Below are positions 1-8,217 of a stretch of DNA of 35,450 nucleotides, in pieces. A model generated the notes under the pieces. That model was not told where the DNA came from. It ran no database searches and worked only from the letters and a program-made list of their open reading frames with translations. Numbering within the stretch: the first letter of the stretch is position 1; the number at the start of each line of letters is the position of its first letter. The stretch covers positions 1-35,450 of the forward strand of contig JBBIOD010000011.1 in NCBI GenBank assembly GCA_037443545.1. Direction: 5' to 3'. The stretch comes from JASEGV01 sp037443545. GTDB lineage: Bacteria; Bacteroidota; Ignavibacteria; UBA10030; BY39. The translations under genes and the position numbers were made by a program.

Positions 1-113
1 TTCATGCGTTCCTTTGGGAAAATTATCCCCTCTCCGTGTTACTAATTTCCCGATTCCTCAGTCCGATCTTTCACAAAATATTCTAATTCCTGACTTCCCG
101 ATACTACTTAATA

Positions 114-779
114 TTACTTACATCGCTTCAATTTTAGCTCATTCGTCAGCCAATCGCACCACTCCAAAATTCCGTGATTGTTATAGCAAGAAGTTTCAAA
201 TATCTTCAAATCTGGATTTATTTTAAGGGCATTACATTTCGCCAATTCTTTATCGAATTTCAGATATGGAAGTAAATCAATTTTATTCAATATCATCACA
301 CAGCTTTTTAAAAACATCGCAGGATATTTTAACGGTTTATCTTCACCCTCTGTTACACTCATAATCACGATGCGGGCATGTTCGCCTAAGTTGTAAGCGG
401 CTGGACAAACTAAATTTCCAACGTTTTCAATGAATAAAATATCTAAATCGTTTAGCGGTAATTTATTAACAGCCTCTTCCACCATACGTGCGTCGAGGTG
501 GCAAGTCCCATTGGTTATGATTTGAGTTACAGGAATGTTGAATTTTGAAATTCTTTCAGCGTCCAGGTTAGTTCGTATATCGCCTTCGACGACACCGACC
601 GAAAGCGCGGGAGAAATAAATTTTAGTGTCCGTTCTAACAACGTTGTTTTACCGGATCCGGGCGAACTGACTAAGTTAGCCGTAAAAACATCGGCGTCGT
701 TAAACCGTTTATGCAAATCGTCTGCTATCTCGTCGTTCTTTTTTAATACTTTTTGTTCGATTGTTACTATTCCCATCAT
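114..779 (-). CDS. hypB: Hydrogenase nickel-incorporation GTPase HypB
   Basis: HypB is the GTPase that, with HypA, delivers nickel to the large subunit of [NiFe] hydrogenase in the cytoplasm. The 221-residue protein has a Walker A motif (SSPGSGKTT, residues 38-46), a GTCHLDA metal site (C93, H94) with a third ligand C125 in NLVCP, and an NKID guanine-specificity motif. It lacks both the N-terminal CxxCGC high-affinity nickel motif and a histidine-rich stretch, so it is the short form that probably depends on HypA for nickel. The ATG overlaps the hypA stop (ATGA), implying coupled translation; a second ATG follows directly. It is the last complete gene of the hyd operon. No hypC, D, E or F is present in the window, so they must lie beyond the left edge or elsewhere. 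Identity is certain. Confidence 0.96.
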   Translation of the reverse strand: MMGIVTIEQKVLKKNDEIADDLHKRFNDADVFTANLVSSPGSGKTTLLERTLKFISPALSVGVVEGDIRTNLDAERISKFNIPVTQIITNGTCHLDARMVEEAVNKLPLNDLDILFIENVGNLVCPAAYNLGEHARIVIMSVTEGEDKPLKYPAMFLKSCVMILNKIDLLPYLKFDKELAKCNALKINPDLKIFETSCYNNHGILEWCDWLTNELKLKRCK

Positions 780-1117
780 TCTACCTCGATGTTTACAATT
801 TCAAATTCGTTGCCACTTACGATATCGAATTGCGATAAGCTGCATTCAGGACAGTTAATTTCAAAATTTAGCAATCGAAATTCGTTACTGCATTCACGGC
901 ATTTTCCAACGATTGGAAGGTTCTCAAAAATTAATTCAGCGTTTTCTGCTGGCGTCCCTTTGCTCATTTCTGTAAAATAAAACTGAAGCGAATCATAATA
1001 AATACTCGCAAGTTCACCGACACGAAGATTTACTTTTTTAATACGAACTCCGTTAGTGAATTCTGTATAAGCTGAAATAATTTCAATTATATTCTTGGCT
1101 AACGATGCTTCGTGCAT
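776..1117 (-). CDS. hypA: Hydrogenase nickel-insertion protein HypA
   Basis: HypA is the nickel metallochaperone that partners HypB in filling the hydrogenase active site. I place the start at 1117 because mature HypA begins Met-His-Glu, the N-terminal nickel site, and this ATG gives MHEASLAKNI. An in-frame ATG five codons upstream at 1132 would bury that motif. The 113-residue protein has the structural zinc site as two CxxC pairs (C73/C76 and C89/C92). The first 35 nt overlap the end of the upstream protease gene and the stop overlaps hypB, so the three maturation genes are read as a coupled unit. Confidence 0.95.
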   Translation of the reverse strand: MHEASLAKNIIEIISAYTEFTNGVRIKKVNLRVGELASIYYDSLQFYFTEMSKGTPAENAELIFENLPIVGKCRECSNEFRLLNFEINCPECSLSQFDIVSGNEFEIVNIEVE

Positions 1118-1577
1118 TTTCGATTTCCTCAAGGACTAGATCTACAAAATAAACCAAGGCGATATCGACTTCTTTCGACAAGCCGACACAATATTCTATT
1201 TTGGCAGGTTCAACCCCCATAATAATAATTTCGCAGTTTTTGAAATTATCGATTGTAACCTGCATTAATTTCAGAGCTTCAATTACTTTTATCTGGTGTG
1301 ATGATTTTGCATCCGACTCGATTTCGATTTTATCAAGGGGTAAACGATAAATCGTACCAGCCCGTTGCTTTTGTTTCACTGCATCGAGAATAATTATTTT
1401 CTGAAAGTGGTAATCTAAATTCATAATTTTGTAGATGTCGGTGCCGGCATCGAACATAACAACATCATTGCTAAATATCTTTTTTCGTAATTCAGAGAGA
1501 GCAATTATACCACATCCATCATCTGCCAGTAATATATTGCCAACACCTACTACCAAAATTTTATTATGCGACTGCAT
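1083..1577 (-). CDS. [NiFe] hydrogenase maturation protease for the group 3b enzyme (HycI/HyaD family)
   Basis: This endopeptidase removes the C-terminal peptide of the hydrogenase large subunit after nickel insertion. The 164-residue protein opens with the family signature GVGN followed by ADDGCG. By alignment with HybD from memory, the nickel-sensing residues are D20, D65 (in LDA) and H94 (in SSHQ). It starts 2 nt after the stop of the large subunit hydA, so HydA is the expected substrate: HydA ends in DPCISCATH plus a 7-residue tail. It is clearly diverged from the second protease in the window (5797-6249), which sits behind hoxH. That agrees with the known one-protease-per-hydrogenase rule. 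Confidence 0.93.
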   Translation of the reverse strand: MQSHNKILVVGVGNILLADDGCGIIALSELRKKIFSNDVVMFDAGTDIYKIMNLDYHFQKIIILDAVKQKQRAGTIYRLPLDKIEIESDAKSSHQIKVIEALKLMQVTIDNFKNCEIIIMGVEPAKIEYCVGLSKEVDIALVYFVDLVLEEIENARSIVSQEYN

Positions 1578-1579
1578 CG

Positions 1580-2878
1580 TTATTTAATTTTTACCTCAAC
1601 CAGATGAGTTGCACACGAAATACAAGGGTCGTATGCACGGGCAATGTGTTCCAAGCTGCTTCGAATTGCTTTTACAGGTTCGTTTATTAAAGTTTCGACT
1701 GCCCCACGCATATCTTTTTCTACGTTTGCTAAATTCTGTGCAGTCGGTGTTATGATGTCGGCATCTACAATCCTTCCTTCATCATCAAATTCATAATAGT
1801 GATACAGCGTGCCCCGCGGAACTTCGATTGCACCGATTCCTTTGCCAGCTTTAATTTCATATTTAATCGGTTCTTCATGTGCAAGTCCATTTTCAACCAG
1901 CATCTTAATCAATTGCAATGAACGTTCGATGGAATGAACCAGTTCAATGATCTGAGCATAATTATTGTACATCGTGTTATGCGAAGGTAGGTTGGGAATT
2001 AACTTTTGTTGGGCATCTTTTGCTTTGCCTCCGAGGAACTGCCAATTTAAATTTATCCTTGCAAGTGCACCAACCATAAACGGCTGGCTGTTGTACAAAC
2101 TTTGTTTGGCAGTTGAGTGCGAAACTACTTTTTCGTGACAGATATTTCGAAACTCAGCAATCGGTCGCTTAACTCCATCCGATGTCAGAATGTAATCGCC
2201 TAAGTAGCTGTAGCGGTCTTGTTTGGGTTCGAGCGCCGCATAAATACCGCTATGTGTTGTATATTCGGGGAGACGGATTTTGGAAAAAAGATCAACCAGC
2301 GCCCCCGAAAGGTCAAGCCCCTTTTGCAATTCTGTATTGATTTGCAGTAATTCAGCTTTTTTTGGAATTCGTCCAAAACCACCGACTATAGCATTAATGG
2401 GGTGGATGGCTCTACCGCCGATTAGCTCTTGGATTGCGTTGCCTAATTTTTTTAAGTTTAACGCAACGGTTACTTCAGCCGGATAATCTTTTGCCATTGT
2501 AAGAGGACCATCGTAACCCAATAAATCGGGCAGGACTAAACAACCGAGATGGAGAGCGTGACTCTCGATTGCTTCGCCGTGTAGTAACAACGCTCTCAGG
2601 ATTTCTGTTCGTTGTGTAACTTTTATACCGAGTGCATTTTCGCTTGCCATTTGAGAAGTTAAAGTATGTCCTGCGGAACAGATGCCGCACACCCGCGAAA
2701 CGATTGCAGATATTTCGGTAAATTTTTTTCCGACAATCAGCATTTCGTAAAAACGTGAACCTTCGAATATATCCATATTAACACGTGTAACTTTACCGTT
2801 TTCGATTTCAACTTCAATTCCGCCGTGTCCTTCCACTCTTCCTAAATGCGGGATTGATATTAATCTATCTTTTTCCAT
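1580..2878 (-). CDS. hydA: Group 3b [NiFe] hydrogenase large (alpha) subunit
   Basis: Catalytic subunit of a soluble bidirectional hydrogenase of the NADP-linked sulfhydrogenase type. The 432 residues contain both active-site motifs: RVCGICSAGH (C64, C67, H71) and DPCISCATH (C419, C422, H425). The four cysteines bind the Ni-Fe(CN)2CO centre. The seven residues after H425 are the expected cleaved tail. A GGAG ribosome-binding site lies 6 nt before the ATG. The gene order beta-gamma-delta-alpha is the same as the Pyrococcus hydBGDA operon, which supports the 3b assignment over the F420-linked or methyl-viologen-linked group 3 types. Direction of catalysis and sulfur-reducing activity cannot be read from sequence. 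Confidence 0.95.
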   Translation of the reverse strand: MEKDRLISIPHLGRVEGHGGIEVEIENGKVTRVNMDIFEGSRFYEMLIVGKKFTEISAIVSRVCGICSAGHTLTSQMASENALGIKVTQRTEILRALLLHGEAIESHALHLGCLVLPDLLGYDGPLTMAKDYPAEVTVALNLKKLGNAIQELIGGRAIHPINAIVGGFGRIPKKAELLQINTELQKGLDLSGALVDLFSKIRLPEYTTHSGIYAALEPKQDRYSYLGDYILTSDGVKRPIAEFRNICHEKVVSHSTAKQSLYNSQPFMVGALARINLNWQFLGGKAKDAQQKLIPNLPSHNTMYNNYAQIIELVHSIERSLQLIKMLVENGLAHEEPIKYEIKAGKGIGAIEVPRGTLYHYYEFDDEGRIVDADIITPTAQNLANVEKDMRGAVETLINEPVKAIRSSLEHIARAYDPCISCATHLVEVKIK

Positions 2879-2890
2879 TCATTTCTCCAT

Positions 2891-3664
2891 TTATTTTTCG
2901 GCTAACAATTTATCGGGAATCCAGGCAGGTGCAGCATACATTGCCATTTTTTGTTCGATATCATTTTTAGTTATTCCATGAGTTTTAAACATTGTAACAT
3001 TTGCATCGTAGTGAGCTTCCTCTATCGGTCCGTGGCATCCACCGCAAGGTATGTTGTGGCTTGGACATCTTGCATCACAACCTGAAAGTGTGAGAGCGCC
3101 GCAGCAAACCTCGCCTTGTTCAATTACGAGGCAGGCGTTTTCGCGCATCTTGCATTCGCTGCAAACTGAAAATTGTAATATCTCGGGTAGGTTACCCCGC
3201 AGCAGTGAAGTTACAACTTGTAAAAACTGATTCTTCTCAATCGGGCAACCGGGGAGTTGAATATCTACTTTTACAAATGATTTTACAGGAAGGGCTGGCA
3301 TCGAATCAACGACATTAATTTCTTCGCCATAAACTTCTTTTTTAAGAACATCTCTCGGAATCTGATTTTTCATCGCAGCAACTCCGCCCCATACCGCACA
3401 AGTTCCAAGAGCAACCAACAATTTACTTCGCTTACGAATTGCGTGTAGCGCTTCAAGGTCGCGCGACTGAGCTACTACACCTTCAACAAAAGCGATATCT
3501 AATAGAGTTGTATTATCATTATTTGTTTGAGCCATTTCCCAATCGCGTATGTCCAAAGCGTTTGCTAAATGGATTAATTCGTCTTCGCAATTCAGGATTG
3601 CCAATTGATCGCCGGCGCAGGATGTTAATCCAAATATTCCAATTTTAGGTTTGTTCATCTCCAT
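2891..3664 (-). CDS. hydD: Group 3b hydrogenase small (delta) subunit with a Cys-to-Asp change at the proximal cluster
   Basis: Electron-transfer small subunit that pairs with HydA. I start it at ATG 3664, giving 257 residues, because AGGA lies 7 nt upstream; the longer frame would need a TTG at 3688 inside the end of hydG. The expected proximal [4Fe-4S] ligands are C16, C89 (GTC) and C140 (PGC). The fourth, which is cysteine in the usual TSCxGC, reads TSCAGD here, so residue 19 is aspartate (codon GAT). Medial and distal clusters are represented by C168, C171, C178, C187/188, C196, C200, C207 and C210. HoxY in the same window keeps the normal CSGC, so the difference is specific to this enzyme. 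An extra C26 lies nearby and could be an alternative ligand. Confidence 0.94.
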   Translation of the reverse strand: MEMNKPKIGIFGLTSCAGDQLAILNCEDELIHLANALDIRDWEMAQTNNDNTTLLDIAFVEGVVAQSRDLEALHAIRKRSKLLVALGTCAVWGGVAAMKNQIPRDVLKKEVYGEEINVVDSMPALPVKSFVKVDIQLPGCPIEKNQFLQVVTSLLRGNLPEILQFSVCSECKMRENACLVIEQGEVCCGALTLSGCDARCPSHNIPCGGCHGPIEEAHYDANVTMFKTHGITKNDIEQKMAMYAAPAWIPDKLLAEK

Positions 3665-3677
3665 AGTCGTTCCTATT

Positions 3678-4571
3678 TTAAAATTCAATTAACTCGGGCA
3701 TATTGACGATGTCCCAGTAGCTGAATATCGGACCGTCTATACAAGTGTATTTATAACCAATAGCACAATGTCCGCACTTCCCGACACCACACTCCATTCG
3801 CCGTTCTAGGGACATTAAAATGTGGTCTTTAGAAAAGTTAAGTTTCAACAATTTATCTAGGACAAATTTATAAAAGATGGGCGGACCGCAAACAGCCGCA
3901 TAAGTATTCGGTACATTCAAATCTTTTACGTATTGAAACAATTCTGTTACCATACCTATTTTACCGCGCCACGGATGAGCGCCCGGATATTGATATGCTT
4001 GTTCAACAGTCAACAGACACTCGATGTCTGTTCGACGCATCAGCGATTCCATTTCATCTCGAAATAAAACATCATCAGGAGACTTTGTTCCATACAATAA
4101 AACAACACGATTAAACTGGCTGCGGTTATCGAGTATATAATTCATTAGCGAACGCAGTGGCGCCATTCCGAGTCCACCGGCAATAATTAAAACATCGTGT
4201 CCCTTCATTTCTTCGACCGGATAACCGTTACCATAAGGGCCACGAATTCCGACCAACGAATTTTCAGGTAAATTATAGAGTGCGTTCGTTACGCGACCCA
4301 TCCGGCGTATACACATTTCGAGAACCCCTTTACGAGTAGGGGTTGAACTGATTGAAATGGGAGCTTCCCCCGTTCCGATGACTGTGATTTCAGCGAATTG
4401 TCCAGGTCTGTATAAAAATTTGTCGTTTAATGCAGGGTCTTCAAACCGAAATAAAAACATGAAATTATCTTCGACCATAGGAATTACACGAACGAGCCGT
4501 GCGAGGTCGGGCAACATTACGTTCGTTGCACGTGCATTTGTTGAATAATTTAAATGAGAATGACGATCCAT
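3678..4571 (-). CDS. hydG: Group 3b hydrogenase gamma subunit, FAD/NAD(P)-binding oxidoreductase
   Basis: Diaphorase subunit that passes electrons between the hydrogenase clusters and NAD(P)H. The 297-residue protein has the ferredoxin-reductase layout. RPGQF (55-59) and PISISS (71-76) form the flavin site, AGGLGMAPLR (131-140) is the pyridine-nucleotide loop, and CGPP (228-231) follows. A C-terminal [2Fe-2S] site comprises C261, C266, C269 and C277, as in dihydroorotate dehydrogenase PyrK-type electron-transfer subunits. The ATG overlaps the hydB stop by one base (TAATG), showing tight coupling. NADP rather than NAD preference is expected for the 3b family but is not proved by any residue I can point to. 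Confidence 0.93.
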   Translation of the reverse strand: MDRHSHLNYSTNARATNVMLPDLARLVRVIPMVEDNFMFLFRFEDPALNDKFLYRPGQFAEITVIGTGEAPISISSTPTRKGVLEMCIRRMGRVTNALYNLPENSLVGIRGPYGNGYPVEEMKGHDVLIIAGGLGMAPLRSLMNYILDNRSQFNRVVLLYGTKSPDDVLFRDEMESLMRRTDIECLLTVEQAYQYPGAHPWRGKIGMVTELFQYVKDLNVPNTYAAVCGPPIFYKFVLDKLLKLNFSKDHILMSLERRMECGVGKCGHCAIGYKYTCIDGPIFSYWDIVNMPELIEF

Positions 4572-5593
4572 TATGCTTCTCCTCTGACTTTGTTAAACAC
4601 TTCGACGACATGAATTTTTGTCGGACAGTATTGAATGCATCTGCCGCAACCTGTGCAGCTAGGTTTTCCGTATTGCGATACAAAACCGTTTTGTTTATCA
4701 TAATACCGGTTTCGGACACGGTCGGCACGATTCACACGGAAATTATGTCCCCCCGCAACAACAGCATAATCTTTAAACAAACACGAATCCCATTGACGAA
4801 CTCTCTGTCCGCTGTCGGTTATTAAATTTTTTATATCATAAACATTGAAACAAGAACAAGTTGGGCATACCATCGAACAACTGCCGCAGCATAAACATTT
4901 TTTCCCCAATTCTTCCCATACTTCGCTTTCGCGTTGCAGCTCGAGTATGTAAGGTAAATCGGATGTATCTAAACTTAGTGTGAACCTGTTTTTCCTCTCC
5001 TTGCGGATTTTTAAATATTCGTTAGTATCTTTCGTTGTTACTTCTGTTAATAGATGTTTAAGGTCGGTCGATATATCGTCGCCGATACTTGAACCAACAG
5101 TCAGTAAGTAGGAAGATTTTAGTTCGGATAAGAAAAGATCGAAGCCGTCCTCGGTGGCATCGGTAGCCATCGAACGGCAAAAACACTTATCATCGGGCAT
5201 GCAGCTCAGACCGATTATCAGAACATTTTTCCGGCGTGCGAAATAATATTTATCTGGATAATTCGTTCCGAAAACAATATCCAATATTTTTAAACCGTGA
5301 ATATCGCAGGGGTGCAATCCAAATAAAACAATTTTTTTATCCGAGTCTTCAATCACCTCAGTGAAGCCTTTCGTGCTGCTACAGTCGAAGAGTGTATCTT
5401 TCGGTTTGAAAAAATATTTTTTAGGTGGGTTGATAGTTCGTAAATAATCCATGGCTATCTCTGAAGTATTTTCCATCGGACCGAAGACGAACGATTGGCT
5501 ACTTTTTTTCTTCGGAACATGCACTTCCCCGTAGTTTTGCAGTCCTTCCATAAAAAGCTTGAAATTCGTTTTGGGTAATTTTAATATTTTCAT
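4571..5593 (-). CDS. hydB: Group 3b hydrogenase beta subunit, two [4Fe-4S] dicluster protein
   Basis: Iron-sulfur subunit (sulfhydrogenase subunit beta, related to anaerobic sulfite reductase subunit A) that wires the flavoprotein to the hydrogenase module. The 340 residues end in two ferredoxin-like cysteine groups. One is around C233-C248 (CLCCGSC then CPTC). The other is C313, C316, C319 and C323 (CTGCGRCIQYCP). An additional cysteine cluster at C131, C137 and C139 may be structural. It is the first gene of the hyd operon; a -24/-12-like promoter lies 44-59 nt upstream of the ATG (5637-5652). The ribosome-binding site is poor (AAATGAG). Confidence 0.93.
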   Translation of the reverse strand: MKILKLPKTNFKLFMEGLQNYGEVHVPKKKSSQSFVFGPMENTSEIAMDYLRTINPPKKYFFKPKDTLFDCSSTKGFTEVIEDSDKKIVLFGLHPCDIHGLKILDIVFGTNYPDKYYFARRKNVLIIGLSCMPDDKCFCRSMATDATEDGFDLFLSELKSSYLLTVGSSIGDDISTDLKHLLTEVTTKDTNEYLKIRKERKNRFTLSLDTSDLPYILELQRESEVWEELGKKCLCCGSCSMVCPTCSCFNVYDIKNLITDSGQRVRQWDSCLFKDYAVVAGGHNFRVNRADRVRNRYYDKQNGFVSQYGKPSCTGCGRCIQYCPTKIHVVEVFNKVRGEA

Positions 5594-5636
5594 CTCATTT
5601 ATCTGTTTTGTTAATGAAAACTTTTATCCGAATAAT

Positions 5637-5652
5637 TTCAATATATATGCCA
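5637..5652 (-). promoter_or_regulatory. Candidate sigma-54 (-24/-12) promoter of the hyd operon
   Basis: Read on the minus strand the site is TGGCATATATATTGAA. It matches the sigma-54 consensus TGGCAYRNNNNTTGCW at every defined position except the C of the -12 GC, which is A. The GG-N10-G spacing is exact. The implied start point is near 5626, leaving a leader of about 33 nt before hydB. A site with the same spacing and the same position mutated lies before hoxE. Loss of the -12 C weakens known sigma-54 promoters, so this is a candidate only. Confidence 0.45.
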
Positions 5653-5796
5653 AGTGGATTACATTCTAATTCACTCAATTTCAAGGGTTTAGAGAAAAAT
5701 ATATAATAATTTTGGAAACAATTAGGAAGATTAATTTCAATATTGAGAATAAGTAGGGATTTTAAACATTTTCTCCCCTGTATAAAAATAATATTC

Positions 5797-6249
5797 TTAT
5801 TCTATTTCAGAATGCTCGGCGCTTATGCTCGCACTGAAATATTGTAAGAATTCTTTCATTCGATCTCGCGTTGAAATCGATAGCTCTTCCGAGAAATCAA
5901 AACTATAAGCGGGTATGTGGAACAGAATTATTTCACTCGGGACGCTGCCGTATAAATTTAAACATGTATTAAGCAGAATCTGAGGCGATACAATGTGTGT
6001 GTTAATTCCGACTGTTGATACCTTAGGTTGAAGATTGATTTGAGTAACCTCACTGACATCGATACTTGCATCTATAAAATATACAGCATCGTAATATGAA
6101 ATCGTCTCCGTTAAATCGGGAGTTAATTGGTGGAGCGATATAAAATCAAATTGAGGATAATTATTTTTCAGGATACCAACAGCGGCAATTCCTGCGCCGT
6201 CGTCTCCACGTAATGTATTACCATAACCGATTACTAAAGTTTTTTTCAT
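5797..6249 (-). CDS. hoxW: [NiFe] hydrogenase maturation protease HoxW
   Basis: C-terminal processing endopeptidase for the group 3d large subunit. The 150-residue protein has GYGNTLRGDDGAG at its N-terminus, and the metal-sensing positions appear as D17, D60 and H85. Its ATG overlaps the hoxH stop (ATGA), so HoxH, with a 24-residue tail after its final cluster motif, is the natural substrate. It closes the hox operon. The next gene on the strand, hydB, starts 203 nt further on and has its own candidate promoter. Confidence 0.93.
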   Translation of the reverse strand: MKKTLVIGYGNTLRGDDGAGIAAVGILKNNYPQFDFISLHQLTPDLTETISYYDAVYFIDASIDVSEVTQINLQPKVSTVGINTHIVSPQILLNTCLNLYGSVPSEIILFHIPAYSFDFSEELSISTRDRMKEFLQYFSASISAEHSEIE

Positions 6250-7673
6250 CTTTTAACTTCATCAATTAAATTATTTTCTACATCAAACAACTGAACCTGC
6301 AAAGGCATTTTTCCTAACAAATGTGTGCTGCACGATAAGCACGGGTCGAAACATCTAATACCCGCTTCAATCCTATTTAGCATACCTTCAGTAATTTTTG
6401 ACCCGTCTAAATACTGGATAGCAAGTTGCCTGACAGTTCGGTTCATTGCTAAATTATTTTGAGCAGTAGCAATTAGCATATTTACTTTTTGAATAACTCC
6501 ATCGCTGTTAACCCAGTAATGATGAAAAAGAGTGCCACGGGGGGCTTCGGAAAAACCAACACCTTCTTCACGATTTACCATAGCTTTAGCCCGGATGTTG
6601 TTGCCCATTAATATCGGATCATTCAAGAGGTTTTCAATTTTTTCTATTGAAAAAAGAATTTCGATAAGGCGTGCGTAGTGATAATAAAAAGAATTGTAGA
6701 CAGTCCCCGAATCGCCTGCAATAGATTTGAAAACTTTCCGCTCGGCTTCGGCAAGTGGAGTGTCGATGTAATCGCAGATATTCACACGGGCAAGCGGTCC
6801 AACCCGGAACATTCCTTTTGGATATCCTAAGGGTTTATAGTAAGGAAATTTAAGATACGACCATGTTTCAGAAATTTCGCCAAAGTATTCGTTATACAAT
6901 TTTGGATTTAATTTATCAGCAATAATATTTCCATCGCTGTCCATTACCCGCAGTTTACCGTCATAATATTCTAACGCACCATCATCCGCAACCAACCCAA
7001 TAAATAGAGACCTAAAATTTCCGAAATTCGGTATATCTTTCTGAAATTTTTTATGAATACTTTTTAAGGTTTTGAGAGCTTCTAAACTTGTTTGTTTAGC
7101 TTCGGGAATCCAGCTTAATAAGTAATCTTTTTTAGAAACATCGAACTTTTCACGCACACCGCCGGCCACCGTCCACGGAGTATGAATTTTCCGTCCGCCT
7201 AAAATTTCGATTATCTCCTGCCCAAACTTTCGGAGTCTTATTCCCCGCCTTGCAAAGTTCTTCTGTTCTTCCATCAATCCGAAAATATTTCGTTTCATCG
7301 GATCGGAGTCGAACCCCAACAAAAAATCAGGAGACGAGAGATGGAAGAAACTGAGTGCATGCGATTGTGCCCACTGTGCAAGTGTTAACAAACGCCGTAG
7401 TTTCTCTGCAGTTTCGGGTATTGCAATAGCTAAGATGTCGTCGCCCGCTTTGGCTGAAGTTACAAGATGACTTGCCGGACATATTCCACATATACGTGAA
7501 GTAATACCGGGCATTTCCCACATCAGCCGGCCTTCACAAAATTTTTCAAAACCTCGGAATTCATCTACATGGAAACGTGCATCGCTGACATTATTTTTAT
7601 CATCAAGGTGTACGGTTATTTTCGCATGACCCTCGATCCTCGAAACCGGTTTTATTGTAATTATATTAGCCAT
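6246..7673 (-). CDS. hoxH: NAD-linked bidirectional hydrogenase large subunit HoxH (group 3d)
   Basis: Catalytic [NiFe] subunit of the Hox enzyme, which interconverts H2 and NADH in the cytoplasm. The 475 residues carry SRICGICPASH (C62, C65, H69) and DPCLSCSTH (C445, C448, H451). The tail after H451 is 24 residues and should be removed by HoxW. It shares little beyond the motifs with HydA (1580-2878), so the two hydrogenases are not a recent duplication. It begins 5 nt after hoxY ends, and the full set hoxE-F-U-Y-H is present in order, which makes the 3d classification firm. Confidence 0.96.
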   Translation of the reverse strand: MANIITIKPVSRIEGHAKITVHLDDKNNVSDARFHVDEFRGFEKFCEGRLMWEMPGITSRICGICPASHLVTSAKAGDDILAIAIPETAEKLRRLLTLAQWAQSHALSFFHLSSPDFLLGFDSDPMKRNIFGLMEEQKNFARRGIRLRKFGQEIIEILGGRKIHTPWTVAGGVREKFDVSKKDYLLSWIPEAKQTSLEALKTLKSIHKKFQKDIPNFGNFRSLFIGLVADDGALEYYDGKLRVMDSDGNIIADKLNPKLYNEYFGEISETWSYLKFPYYKPLGYPKGMFRVGPLARVNICDYIDTPLAEAERKVFKSIAGDSGTVYNSFYYHYARLIEILFSIEKIENLLNDPILMGNNIRAKAMVNREEGVGFSEAPRGTLFHHYWVNSDGVIQKVNMLIATAQNNLAMNRTVRQLAIQYLDGSKITEGMLNRIEAGIRCFDPCLSCSTHLLGKMPLQVQLFDVENNLIDEVKR

Positions 7674-7678
7674 AATTC

Positions 7679-8215
7679 TTAACCATACCTTAAATAGATT
7701 GTTGAAAACACTGGTAATCGTCCTTCTAAAAGTTCGTTCACCGCAAACCAGATTTGATCGGCTGTAGGGGGACAGCCGTGTATGAAAGCATCGACTTTAA
7801 TAATTTCGTGAAGAGGACGGGCATAGGGGAGCATTTTTGCTATCGTGTTATAATCGTTTGGAACGACTCCTGCACTTTCAGCTAATTCGATATACGAGCG
7901 ATTCAAGATTTCAGAGCTGCTAAATCGGTTACGCATTGCAGTTACATTTCCCATTACTGCACAATCGCCAAACGACACAACGAACTTTGAATTCCTTCGT
8001 ATTAAATGTGCAAAATGTTCATCTTCGTCTTTTGATACCGCCCCCTCAACGAGTGCAACATCCACATCTTCAGGGAAATTTTTTATATCAATTATCGGAG
8101 AGAAGACGAGTTCCATTTTATCGGCAAGGTCTATCAGGCGCTCATCGAGATCAAGGAACGACATGTGACATCCCGAACAACCCGTTAACCATACTGTTGC
8201 TACTTTTGGTTTCAT
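7679..8215 (-). CDS. hoxY: NAD-linked hydrogenase small subunit HoxY
   Basis: Small subunit that carries the single proximal [4Fe-4S] cluster between the HoxH active site and the HoxFU diaphorase. The 178-residue length is typical of the compact group 3d form lacking medial and distal clusters. All four ligands are visible: C13 and C16 (TGCSGC), C85 (GDCAVMGN) and C148 (HGCPP). It follows hoxU with a 2-nt gap and precedes hoxH by 5 nt. Nothing is unusual here, which makes it a useful internal contrast for the altered HydD. Confidence 0.96.
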   Translation of the reverse strand: MKPKVATVWLTGCSGCHMSFLDLDERLIDLADKMELVFSPIIDIKNFPEDVDVALVEGAVSKDEDEHFAHLIRRNSKFVVSFGDCAVMGNVTAMRNRFSSSEILNRSYIELAESAGVVPNDYNTIAKMLPYARPLHEIIKVDAFIHGCPPTADQIWFAVNELLEGRLPVFSTIYLRYG

Positions 8216-8217
8216 AA

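Noticed and set aside
1..113. Possible start of another minus-strand gene at the left edge (ATG at 5 with AAAGGAA upstream)
   Set aside because: Only two bases of coding sequence would lie in the window, so nothing can be said about it; the 70-codon plus-strand frame here is antisense to hypB and has no family features.
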